Assembly: GCA_947285985.1 (NCBI GenBank)
Contig: CAMYPB010000024.1
Coordinates: forward strand, 1-13,565
Source of the DNA: an uncultured Holosporaceae bacterium
Lineage (GTDB): Bacteria; Pseudomonadota; Alphaproteobacteria; RUG11792
Direction: 5' to 3'
Length of the DNA: 13,565 bases
Positions 6,869-13,565 of the stretch are shown piece by piece. The translations under genes and the position numbers were made by a program. Numbering within the stretch: the first letter of the stretch is position 1; the number at the start of each line of letters is the position of its first letter. The notes under the pieces are model-generated. The model was given only the letters and a program-made list of their open reading frames with translations. It did not search any database and was not told the DNA's origin.

Positions 6869-6917
6869 CTATTTATTTAATAGACTGATATAGTATTTTT
6901 GTTTTGTAGGATAGGAT

Positions 6918-7388
6918 ATGAGTACGTCCTTTATCAGGACCTCTGATGTTCAAAGAAAGTGGATACTAATAGATGCAGAGGGTGTCGTTTTAGGCAGGCT
7001 GGCTGTTATTATTGCTAATATACTGCGTGGAAAGAACAAGCCTTATTTCACTCCTCATGTTGATTGTGGAGATAATGTTATTGTTGTGAATGCCGATAAG
7101 GTTCGTTTGACTGGAAATAAATTGGATGATAAGTTTCATTATTGGCATACGGGATATCCAGGTGGAATCAAGAAACGCAGCATGAGAGATCTTTTGTCCG
7201 AACCTTTGCCAGATAAAGTCATTGAGAAGGCCGTGCGCAGGATGATGTCCAAGGGCCCGCTTCGTAGTGATATAATGTCAAAGCTCAGGGTATACAAAGG
7301 GAGTGAACATCCACATGAGGCCCAAAAGCCAGAAATTTTAGATGTTTCTTTGTTAAATAATAAAAATAAACGGAGAGTCGAGGCATAA
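6918..7388 (+). CDS. rplM: 50S ribosomal protein L13
   Basis: L13 binds 23S rRNA early in large-subunit assembly. The 156-residue product matches the family throughout: RKWILIDAEGVVLGRLA near the start (13-29), LRGKNKPYFTPHVDCGD (36-52), the YWHTGYPGG motif (75-83), and the end of the core at LRVYKGSEHPHEAQKPE. An AGGATAGGA tract lies just before the ATG. Its stop codon shares one base with the rpsI start (TAATG), so the two are translationally coupled, the usual bacterial arrangement. In E. coli this operon is controlled by L13 acting on the leader; a hairpin is also present in this leader. The product is slightly longer than E. coli L13 (142), through both ends. Confidence 0.98.
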   Translation: MSTSFIRTSDVQRKWILIDAEGVVLGRLAVIIANILRGKNKPYFTPHVDCGDNVIVVNADKVRLTGNKLDDKFHYWHTGYPGGIKKRSMRDLLSEPLPDKVIEKAVRRMMSKGPLRSDIMSKLRVYKGSEHPHEAQKPEILDVSLLNNKNKRRVEA

Positions 7389-7861
7389 TGGAGAACAGTG
7401 TTTTAGAGCAGGTCTCATCAGATTCAAATGTTGTTTCTAGTTGTGCTCCAAAAAGAGAGCAGAAGTTAGATGCACAGGGGAGATCTTATGCGACTGGGAA
7501 GAGGAAGAGTTCCATAGCGAGGGTTTGGATCAAGCCTGGATCTGGGAAGATTATGGTGAATGGGAAGGATCAAGAGAAATATTTCGCAAGACCTGTTTTG
7601 CGGATGCTCATTGATCAGCCTTTTTCTTGTGCAGGACGCGAGAATCAATATGATGTCTATTGCACGGTGGTTGGAGGCGGATTGTCGGGACAAGCAGGAG
7701 CCGTACGCCATGGGATTAGCAAGGCTTTGGTTTTGTTTGAGCCTGATCTACACCCTATTTTGAAGAAGGGTGGATTCCTGACGAGAGATTCAAGGATTGT
7801 TGAGCGTAAGAAATACGGTAGACGGAAGGCTCGTCGTCGTTTCCAATTCTCAAAGAGATAA
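7388..7861 (+). CDS. rpsI: 30S ribosomal protein S9
   Basis: S9 sits in the 30S head, and its C-terminal tail reaches the P-site tRNA. The core runs from about residue 34, with ATGKRKSSIARVWIKPGSGK and NGKDQEKYF. The conserved end is RKKYGRRKARRRFQFSKR, finishing in the invariant SKR that contacts tRNA. The first ~30 residues are an extension relative to the 130-residue E. coli protein, as in many alphaproteobacteria. The ATG overlaps the rplM stop, and GGAG lies upstream inside rplM. A clear terminator follows 15 bases after the stop. Confidence 0.98.
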   Translation: MENSVLEQVSSDSNVVSSCAPKREQKLDAQGRSYATGKRKSSIARVWIKPGSGKIMVNGKDQEKYFARPVLRMLIDQPFSCAGRENQYDVYCTVVGGGLSGQAGAVRHGISKALVLFEPDLHPILKKGGFLTRDSRIVERKKYGRRKARRRFQFSKR

Positions 7862-7876
7862 TTTTCTCTTTTTTGT

Positions 7877-7919
7877 GGGCAGTGCTTTATTTTTGTGGAG
7901 TATTGCTCTTTTTCTTTTT
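7877..7919 (+). terminator. Rho-independent terminator of rplM-rpsI
   Basis: GGGCAGTGCT (7877-7886) pairs with AGTATTGCTC (7899-7908) over ten positions, three of them G-U in RNA, around a 12-base loop. It is followed by TTTTTCTTTTT. The rest of the spacer to 8080 is T-rich and must hold the promoter of the next gene, but no box stands out. Confidence 0.8.
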
Positions 7920-8080
7920 GTGTGGGGAATAATTAATATCGTGCATTTTTTTTATAGAATAACGAGGATAAAGGAAGAAAACAGGATTGTTGTGTCTGTC
8001 TTCGATCGAACAACGATAGTTTAGGTTTTTCTTTTTTTACGACGTTTTTGTATAAAATTTTTTGCAATGTGGTGTTGATT

Positions 8081-9259
8081 ATGTCTGTCAATTTAAAAAA
8101 TTTTTTAATGCCACTCATATTTTTGAGTGCACTTATTTTTTCGCTTTGTTTTGGGAGAATTGTTCCTTATAGTGTGAAGTCGTTTTTTTATGCTATGAGT
8201 TTGTTGATAAAAGAAATTTTAATCTTCTCCTTACCATTTGTTATTTTCGCATTGGTTTTTAGTTCGATGTTTCGGATTGGAACGAGGGCTTTGAAATTTA
8301 TATTGATCATCATACCTCTGATTTGTTGTTCGAATTTTATGAATACGTTATTGACGTATGTTGCGAGTTTATTATTCATGAAATCTGGGGTTATTGAAGG
8401 TATAAACAATTTTTCTGATAATTTAGATAAATTGAATCCATTTTTCGAATTTCATTTGGAGCGTATATTTTCGAATGACGTCGCTTTGATATCTGGGGTT
8501 GTCCTCGGGATAACATCGAGTTTTTTCAAGAACAGATATGCGGAAAAATTGTCTAGTATTTTCGATAAATTTACTAAGTATTTCTTTAAAATTCTCATTC
8601 CTTGTATGCCATTATTTATTATGGGGACATCTTTGAAGTTGGAGCATGATGGAATGTTATCGACGATATGTTCGAAATATTTTCCTGTTTTGATAGTGTT
8701 CATTATATCGTCGTATAGTGCTGTGTGTATACAATATTTTATTCTTTCTGGATTTAATGCAGAGAGATTTATAAGGTATATCAAGAATGTTATACCTGCG
8801 ATTATTACGGGGTTTGGATCTATGTCGAGTGCTGCGGCCCTTCCTTTATCGATTTGTGCGGCTGAAAAGAATTCGATTGATGAGAGGAATGCAAGTATTA
8901 TTGTTCCTGCGAGTGTCAATATTCATCTTGTTGGGGATTGTTTTTTTATTCCGATGGTTTCGTTGATTATTATGTTTTCATTTGGGATGGAAATACCTTC
9001 TATTTCGAAATATTTATTGTTTTCTATACATTTTGTCCTCGCAAAATTCGCGGTTGCGGCCGTTCCAGGAGGAGGGATCCTCGTTATGATTCCTATACTT
9101 CAGAATTATTTAGGTTTTACTTCTGATATGCTCGGATTAATCACAGCGATTTACGTTTTATTTGATCCTATAATAACATCGTGTAATGTTGCGGGAAATG
9201 GAGCATTGGCAATAATGTTCGATAAAATTTCCAATGTTCTTAGCACAAAAACAAGATAA
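8081..9259 (+). CDS. Dicarboxylate/amino acid:cation symporter (DAACS/SLC1 family), divergent
   Basis: An inner-membrane secondary transporter of the GltP/DctA/GltPh fold, hydrophobic along its length. I start it at the ATG of 8081 (392 residues, MSVNLKNFLMPL); an in-frame TTG at 8048 is less likely. Family marks are the serine-rich hairpin HP1 as SMSSAAALP (247-255) and HP2 as AAVPGGG (326-332). The ligand motifs are altered. The NMDGT motif of TM7 is NIHLV (280-284). TM8 reads DPIITSCNVAGN (362-373), where relatives have DPIIDMGRT..NV.GD, so the usual acidic residue, arginine and last aspartate are absent or shifted. This argues against glutamate or C4-dicarboxylates as substrate and against the standard sodium sites. 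The gene has its own terminator and is monocistronic. Substrate unknown. Confidence 0.82.
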   Translation: MSVNLKNFLMPLIFLSALIFSLCFGRIVPYSVKSFFYAMSLLIKEILIFSLPFVIFALVFSSMFRIGTRALKFILIIIPLICCSNFMNTLLTYVASLLFMKSGVIEGINNFSDNLDKLNPFFEFHLERIFSNDVALISGVVLGITSSFFKNRYAEKLSSIFDKFTKYFFKILIPCMPLFIMGTSLKLEHDGMLSTICSKYFPVLIVFIISSYSAVCIQYFILSGFNAERFIRYIKNVIPAIITGFGSMSSAAALPLSICAAEKNSIDERNASIIVPASVNIHLVGDCFFIPMVSLIIMFSFGMEIPSISKYLLFSIHFVLAKFAVAAVPGGGILVMIPILQNYLGFTSDMLGLITAIYVLFDPIITSCNVAGNGALAIMFDKISNVLSTKTR

Positions 9260-9284
9260 TTATAATTTGATTTTTTATAAAATG

Positions 9285-9316
9285 CAGGATAAAATCTTAT
9301 CATTGTCCTGTTTTTT
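9285..9316 (+). terminator. Rho-independent terminator after the first symporter gene
   Basis: CAGGATAA (9285-9292) pairs with TTGTCCTG (9303-9310), with one G-U pair, followed by TTTTTT. The loop can form a nested GATAA/TTATC pairing instead. It lies 25 bases after the symporter stop and only 19 bases before the amiD ATG, so a separate amiD promoter must overlap or precede it. Confidence 0.8.
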
Positions 9317-9335
9317 ATATAAATTTTATTAGATT

Positions 9336-10412
9336 ATGAAATATTTATCCCAAATAGTTTGTATTATATTGTTGTTATTATCCGGATGTTCAAGATATGA
9401 AGAGAGTTTTGATGGGATAGATAGGGAGATGATTTGTTCTGGGATAGATTATTCGAAGAGGAGTGTTATTCACGATAATCGTGTTCACTTGATATCTCCG
9501 AAATATATAATATTACACTCCACAGCAACGGAAAATGTTGATTTGTGTATCAAATATTTAACGGGGAAAAAAGATGATCACAAAGTGAGTTGTCATTTTC
9601 TCGTTGATCAAAAGGGGAATGCATGGAATTTTGTTTCTGCATACAAAATTGCGTGGCATGCGGGAATATCATATTTCAATGATGATGAAAAACTCAATAA
9701 TCTATCTATAGGAATAGAGCAGGTTGGATTGAATAATATAGATGAACAACAATTATTAGAGTATAATACTGAAAAACAGAGGTATATCAAAGAGAATACT
9801 ATAAAACTTGAGGATAGATATTGGGTTCTATACACATATCCTCAAATAAAGAGAGTTTCTGAAATTGTGAGGATTCTTGTTGATAGATATGACATAAAAC
9901 CTTGGAATATAATAAGTCATGGAGATATAGCGTATGGAAGGAAGATGGACGTTGGACTTTATCCTTGGAAATATATTTATGAAAGATTTGATATTGGATT
10001 TTGGCCGTGGACAAATTTTGACGCCCCTTTGTTTTTGAATGATGATATTGTTATATCAATCCTCGTGATTTATGGATATAGACGTCCTGAAAATGATACA
10101 CAAAAAAAATCTCTCCTGAGAGTTTTTCAACTTCATTTTTGCGGGAGTGATTATTTTGATGGGTATCTCAAAAATAAGGGTGTTATAAAAAATATTCCTT
10201 CTTTCGGGATGATAGATTCTATGACAAGAAATATGGTGTATAATCTCTCGATTTCTAGGGCTTGTCTCGATAAGGATTTCCGTGATAAATTTCTTAATAT
10301 TTTTAAGGATAAGAAAGACGAACTCGCAAAGATTGAAAATGACATACAAGTTGCGTCTAAAAATATACCTAATAATTTAATAAAATATTCTAACATCCAA
10401 ATCGCGTCATGA
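9336..10412 (+). CDS. amiD: Lipoprotein N-acetylmuramoyl-L-alanine amidase, AmiD type
   Basis: AmiD-type enzymes are zinc amidases that cut the muramyl-L-alanine bond of peptidoglycan or its anhydro-muropeptides from the outer-membrane face of the periplasm. The lipobox LLLLSGC gives lipidated C18. The Amidase_2 domain has the zinc ligands H61 (YIILHSTA), H195 (ISHGDIAYGRK) and D205 (K-M-D-V-G), with E128 in SIGIEQVG and K203 near the active site. A C-terminal peptidoglycan-binding-like domain follows (about 237-305: LVIYGYRR, LLRVFQLHF, DSMTRNMVYNL), as in E. coli AmiD. At 358 residues it is longer than the E. coli enzyme (276), mostly through a roughly 55-residue charged tail and an insert near 135-165. 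There is no clear ribosome binding site. It ends in TGA and overlaps the convergent DUF1015 gene by 23 bases. Confidence 0.92.
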   Translation: MKYLSQIVCIILLLLSGCSRYEESFDGIDREMICSGIDYSKRSVIHDNRVHLISPKYIILHSTATENVDLCIKYLTGKKDDHKVSCHFLVDQKGNAWNFVSAYKIAWHAGISYFNDDEKLNNLSIGIEQVGLNNIDEQQLLEYNTEKQRYIKENTIKLEDRYWVLYTYPQIKRVSEIVRILVDRYDIKPWNIISHGDIAYGRKMDVGLYPWKYIYERFDIGFWPWTNFDAPLFLNDDIVISILVIYGYRRPENDTQKKSLLRVFQLHFCGSDYFDGYLKNKGVIKNIPSFGMIDSMTRNMVYNLSISRACLDKDFRDKFLNIFKDKKDELAKIENDIQVASKNIPNNLIKYSNIQIAS

Positions 10413-11460
10413 GGAATCCGTCTATAATTTTAGGTTCAAACCATGTTGATGTTGGGGGGAGTGTGTTCCCATTATCAACGATCGTGAAGAACTCCGAAAC
10501 ATCGAGATCAGGAATGAAAACTATCGCAGTACTATCCTCGTATAAATCAAATAGTTCTCGAGTTTTAGATTGATCTATATTCCCAGGGAGTGGGAATATC
10601 TGATCGGGTATATTGTTTATATTAAATGAATACTTAAAGATTATATCATTTATTAGACTGTTTATCGGGCCTCTATCTAAAATTTCGGGTTTTATTTTGA
10701 TACTGTATTCTTCTCCATTGCGGAATATAATACGTATTGAATCGGGAACATATCCCTTTTGAACGATACAACTATCCGAAATCTTCTCCTTCCAATCATT
10801 TGGAATATTCGCGATGATTATTCTGTGACAACTTTTTAGACATATGTTATGACTATCCGTCAGGGCGATCATTATATTCGAGAGAGTTTTTCTTGATATA
10901 TGTTGAAATATAGAGAATCTATGATGTCCATCTGCAATATATATCTTCTTGATCTCGTCCATAGACTGTTTTATATTGTCGAGATCTATAGGATTCTTTA
11001 TTGTCCAAAGCTTATAATTTGATTTCCCAATTTTCGTGTCTATTTTGGAGGAATAATTCATAGTATTTTGAACTATAGAATCTATAGATATTTTCTCTTT
11101 ATAAAATGTCAAGACTGGATTTATTTGCATTTTATATTTATTGAAGAGGGATGTATAACTATTGATCTTCTCAGGATGAGTTTCTTCATTTGGGAGGAAT
11201 ATATTTTTTTCGTCATACCCTATCGATCCAATGAGAAGTTTTATATTTTTTGAACCATTGTTTATTTGAAGAACGTATAATCCTGGATTCCTATCGATTT
11301 TCGCACTACCATTCGATATACTATTTTGTATAAAATTCATGATAGTTGTTACGCGCGTTATTTTATCCTTCGTGTTCGACGTATTGAACATCTCCGCGAA
11401 AATAGGATTATTCCATTTTTGTGCATCAAAACTTATGAGTTTGAAAGGTTTGATCTGCAT
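10390..11460 (-). CDS. DUF1015 family protein
   Basis: A 356-residue soluble protein of the DUF1015 family, whose biochemical role is not established. Landmarks are the start (MQIKPFKLISFD), NEETHPEK (91-98, matching the 'hE.T.p..k' motif), the family hallmark ADGHHRF (176-182), the H-R pair in CHRIII, and the closing TSTWFEPKIIDGFLMTRF, which resembles the 'ST.F.PK...Gl' end. No signal peptide or membrane segment is present. A strong GGGGAGGA ribosome binding site lies 7 bases before the ATG. It is the third gene of the leftward cyclase-symporter-DUF1015 unit, 34 bases after the symporter stop. Its 3' end overlaps the amiD 3' end, and no terminator is visible for it. Confidence 0.85.
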   Translation of the reverse strand: MQIKPFKLISFDAQKWNNPIFAEMFNTSNTKDKITRVTTIMNFIQNSISNGSAKIDRNPGLYVLQINNGSKNIKLLIGSIGYDEKNIFLPNEETHPEKINSYTSLFNKYKMQINPVLTFYKEKISIDSIVQNTMNYSSKIDTKIGKSNYKLWTIKNPIDLDNIKQSMDEIKKIYIADGHHRFSIFQHISRKTLSNIMIALTDSHNICLKSCHRIIIANIPNDWKEKISDSCIVQKGYVPDSIRIIFRNGEEYSIKIKPEILDRGPINSLINDIIFKYSFNINNIPDQIFPLPGNIDQSKTRELFDLYEDSTAIVFIPDLDVSEFFTIVDNGNTLPPTSTWFEPKIIDGFLMTRFGC

Positions 11461-11467
11461 TTTTTTG

Positions 11468-11475
11468 TCCTCCCC
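11468..11475 (-). promoter_or_regulatory. Strong ribosome binding site of the DUF1015 gene
   Basis: The complement reads GGGGAGGA, seven bases before the ATG at 11460. It confirms that start and contrasts with the weak sites of many genes in this AT-rich window. Confidence 0.85.
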
Positions 11476-11494
11476 ATAATATATAATATTTTAT

Positions 11495-12745
11495 CTATTT
11501 TTTTCTTTTATTTATGACAGCGCACGATAGAGACGCGTTCATAATAAGAGATGTGACAGTTCGTATTGGATTTATGATAGGATCAACGACGACGAGTATG
11601 ATCAGAATCGCGGTCACAGGAAGATTGAGGGGGTCTAGGATTATGGAAACCATTCCGATCGCAACCATTCCAGACGCTCCAGACGATGCAAGACTCGCGA
11701 GGATCGAATTGAAGACGATCATGACATATTGAAATGAACTTAAAGGTTCATTATATATAGAAACGACAAAAATTGTCACAAATGCGAAATATGCTGCATT
11801 ACTCACACGACATATCGTGACTCCCAAAGGAATACATAAATTCACGGCTTTTTCCGGAAGATTGAAACTCGAGACGAGAGCATTCGTCAAGAATGGGAGT
11901 GTTGCCTGATTGCTACACGTTGAAAAAGCGATAGTCATGGCCTCTTTCAAGGCAGACATCGATTTGACGATTCCTATAGGACTATATAAATACATTATTA
12001 ATAACGATATAATATATATAAATAAAAAGCATACAGTTGCACTTATACAAAATATCTTCATAGACAATAAAACGTCCAATCCTATCGCAGATAAACTACT
12101 CGATAACAAGAAAAATATTCCGATAGGAAGGATTTTCGTTGGAATCTGCAATACTCTCTTGAAAGATGAAAGGAGTATTGATAAACATTTCAACATGGAT
12201 TCTTGTTTTTCTTTGTCGAGGGCTGCAGACGCAACTCCAACGATTATCGATATTGTGAGGATCTGTATGACATTTCCATTCGCAAATGATTCGAAAGGAT
12301 TCGATGGAAGAAGAGTCGTCAAGAAATTACTAAAACTAAACTTATTTATATTCGTGAAATCATCGAATATCGACATTATAGGAATATTTTTTCCAATATC
12401 TTGGAATATCATATCCGCAACTAATTTGGAATTCGCAACGTCTTTTCCTGGATTAAATAATAAACATGTCACAATCCCAATGATCGCAGATATTGTGAGG
12501 GCGATTAAAAATATATAAATAACGCGTAAAATTTTTATACCCTGCGATCTGTCGGAAATCAAGTTTATGATGGATGATGTCACAGAACTGAAAATAATAG
12601 GAATAACAGATAATGATATCAAGTGTAGGAATATATCGCTAAATGGCTTGAATTTAACTCCAATATTCGGGAAATAAAATCCTATAAAAATTGCAAGAAG
12701 AGACGTACAAATCGTCGTATATCCACTATCCAATAACTTTTTCAT
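11495..12745 (-). CDS. Second dicarboxylate/amino acid:cation symporter (DAACS/SLC1 family)
   Basis: A 416-residue inner-membrane transporter of the GltPh fold. An upstream in-frame ATG at 12796 would overlap the cyclase gene. I choose the ATG at 12745 (MKKLLDSGYTT) because AGGAGGT lies eight bases before it. Family marks are LLPSNPFESFANGNVIQIL (145-163), HP1 STCSNQATLP (275-284) and HP2 SSGASGM (354-360). TM7 has CRVSN (312-316) in place of NMDGT. TM8 has DPIINPIRT (388-396), which keeps the first aspartate and the carboxylate-binding arginine R395 but has N392 for the amino-group-binding aspartate. S399 and N403 replace the following N and D. Substrate and coupling ion are therefore uncertain; a carboxylate is more likely than for the 8081 paralogue. 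It lies 17 bases after the cyclase stop and before DUF1015. Confidence 0.88.
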   Translation of the reverse strand: MKKLLDSGYTTICTSLLAIFIGFYFPNIGVKFKPFSDIFLHLISLSVIPIIFSSVTSSIINLISDRSQGIKILRVIYIFLIALTISAIIGIVTCLLFNPGKDVANSKLVADMIFQDIGKNIPIMSIFDDFTNINKFSFSNFLTTLLPSNPFESFANGNVIQILTISIIVGVASAALDKEKQESMLKCLSILLSSFKRVLQIPTKILPIGIFFLLSSSLSAIGLDVLLSMKIFCISATVCFLFIYIISLLIMYLYSPIGIVKSMSALKEAMTIAFSTCSNQATLPFLTNALVSSFNLPEKAVNLCIPLGVTICRVSNAAYFAFVTIFVVSIYNEPLSSFQYVMIVFNSILASLASSGASGMVAIGMVSIILDPLNLPVTAILIILVVVDPIINPIRTVTSLIMNASLSCAVINKRKK

Positions 12746-12753
12746 TTTTCTAT

Positions 12754-12760
12754 ACCTCCT
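12754..12760 (-). promoter_or_regulatory. Shine-Dalgarno that sets the second symporter start
   Basis: AGGAGGT on the complement, eight bases before the ATG at 12745 and directly after the cyclase stop codon. It excludes the longer start at 12796 and suggests tight coupling to the cyclase gene. Confidence 0.88.
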
Positions 12761-12762
12761 TT

Positions 12763-13565
12763 TTATTTCGCATTCAAATGAGCAACGCCATCCCAATCGT
12801 TGATTGGATTATCGATAAAATGTCGACATCTATTAATGAGTGGTTCAACGGATTTCTCAGCAATAGGGAATAATTGTTTTATTGTTTCATATTGACGTAA
12901 GGCTTCCTTGAAATCTCCATCCTGATATTTTTTGAAGGCTTCCGTTGATTTCGCACATAATTGAATCTGACTATAATATTCTTCCTCATTCATATTGTTC
13001 ATGGAATCTATAGGTTCGAAAATTGTTATACCTTTTTCTTTTCCTTTGACCGCTATCCTATCGATAACACGGAACAAGAATTTTCCTTTCGCAATACTCT
13101 CAATATTTTCGGAGACGAGTATTTTTGTCCCATAGAATTTATTTGCTCCTTCCAAACGGGATGCGATATTCACACTATCCCCTATAGACGTGAAATTCAT
13201 ACGGTCACTCGATCCTATATTTCCAACTATAACTTTTCCTGTGTGAAGTCCGATACGAGTTGGAAGAGCAGGTTTTCCAAGAGGTCCCCATTTTTTTTCA
13301 AGTTCTTTCAATCTATGTTGACAATTGAGTGCGGCCTGACACGCGTTTATAACCTGGTTGTCATCAGAATTTGGAGCTCCCCACATGGCCATTATAGAAT
13401 CCCCTATATATTTGTCTATAACTCCATTGCAATTCATAATTTCTTTCGTCAATTCTTCGAAATATTCAGAAAGATGAAGAATTAAATATTCAGCTGGAAG
13501 ATTTTCAGCAATCGTCGAAAATTTTTCTATATCTGAAAATAAGAATGTGACTTCCTTTGTTGTTC
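12763..13565 (-). CDS. Class III adenylate cyclase, C-terminal part (5' end outside the window)
   Basis: It makes cAMP from ATP. The frame is open to the right edge, so the N-terminal sensory part is missing; the visible part is 266 codons, beginning ..TTKEVTFLFSDIEKFST. Catalytic features are all present: metal aspartates in FSDIEKFS and YIGDSIMAMWG, the adenine-selecting lysine in DKYIGD, threonine in FTSIGD at the second purine-selecting position (common in bacterial adenylate cyclases), and the transition-state Asn/Arg in VNIASRLEG. The ~75-residue tail has one TPR-like helix pair (FKKYQDGDFKEALRQYE) and ends NPINDWDGVAHLNAK, as in many alphaproteobacterial cyclases that carry CHASE2 sensors. 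It is followed after 17 bases by the second symporter and then DUF1015, so it is probably the first visible gene of that operon. Confidence 0.93.
   Translation of the reverse strand, partial: TTKEVTFLFSDIEKFSTIAENLPAEYLILHLSEYFEELTKEIMNCNGVIDKYIGDSIMAMWGAPNSDDNQVINACQAALNCQHRLKELEKKWGPLGKPALPTRIGLHTGKVIVGNIGSSDRMNFTSIGDSVNIASRLEGANKFYGTKILVSENIESIAKGKFLFRVIDRIAVKGKEKGITIFEPIDSMNNMNEEEYYSQIQLCAKSTEAFKKYQDGDFKEALRQYETIKQLFPIAEKSVEPLINRCRHFIDNPINDWDGVAHLNAK

Noticed and set aside
7797..8024. A 75-codon frame running out of rpsI, with a hydrophobic segment (7862-7960)
   Set aside because: It starts inside rpsI in another frame and crosses the rpsI terminator stem-loop. The hydrophobic look comes from the T-rich tail of the terminator.
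8048..8080. A TTG start 11 codons upstream for the first symporter
   Set aside because: The extra residues are not typical of the family, no ribosome binding site precedes the TTG, and an ATG is available at 8081.
8452..8919. A 155-codon leftward open frame
   Set aside because: It is antisense to the first symporter gene and has no ribosome binding site or family signature.
11910..12518. A 202-codon rightward open frame
   Set aside because: It lies wholly opposite the second symporter gene, which has full family motifs. Its translation has no recognisable domain, and its length follows from the codon choice of the real gene.
12746..12796. A 17-residue N-terminal extension of the second symporter
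   Set aside because: It would overlap the end of the cyclase gene and bypass the AGGAGGT site placed eight bases before the ATG at 12745.
12961..13485. A 174-codon rightward open frame
   Set aside because: It is antisense to the adenylate cyclase catalytic domain, whose motifs are unmistakable; the translation looks random and aromatic-rich.

Overview
The window comes from an AT-rich Gram-negative bacterium. BamD and two lipobox-bearing lipoproteins imply an outer membrane. The shape of the S9/L13 pair, the alphaproteobacterial-type shikimate kinase sequence, the cyclase with a C-terminal repeat tail and two amino-acid/dicarboxylate symporters of the family common in intracellular bacteria together suggest a host-associated alphaproteobacterium of the Holosporales/Rickettsiales kind. 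That placement is inference; no rRNA or other decisive marker is present. No tRNA, rRNA, CRISPR array, IS element or phage integrase was seen.

Left part (1-5515). The first 56 bases hold the start of a leftward gene with a good ribosome binding site. A 385-base AT-rich spacer follows, then a lone rightward gene (442-1098) that resembles an Hcp-type tube protein of contractile injection systems. It ends at a strong stem-loop terminator that also sits at the end of the leftward operon aroK-like > recR > obg (3417 to 1164). The aroK-like product keeps the ATP-binding parts of shikimate kinase but has lost several shikimate-binding residues. Upstream of it, 3418-3870 has no intact gene, only a possible decayed reading frame. 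Next comes the leftward pair bamD > rlmB (5358 to 3871). bamD carries an uninterrupted run of 20 A in its coding strand.

Middle (5516-9316). A leftward gene for an unrecognised secreted protein (5516-6679) is divergent from the ribosomal operon rplM-rpsI (6918-7861). That operon has a terminator-like hairpin in its leader and a clear terminator after rpsI. A rightward symporter gene of the glutamate/dicarboxylate family (8081-9259), with altered binding motifs, follows and has its own terminator.

Right part (9336-13565). A rightward lipoprotein amidase of the AmiD type (peptidoglycan turnover) converges on, and overlaps by 23 bases, a leftward operon: class III adenylate cyclase (5' end outside the window) > second symporter > DUF1015 protein. 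The second and third genes of that operon have strong Shine-Dalgarno sequences and short spacers, so the three are probably co-expressed.

The points most worth a second look are the active-site-depleted shikimate kinase homologue, the A20 tract in the normally essential bamD, the two symporters with different losses in their ligand motifs, the cyclase/transporter/DUF1015 operon, and the orphan Hcp-like gene. No complete novel system is demonstrated by the sequence alone.
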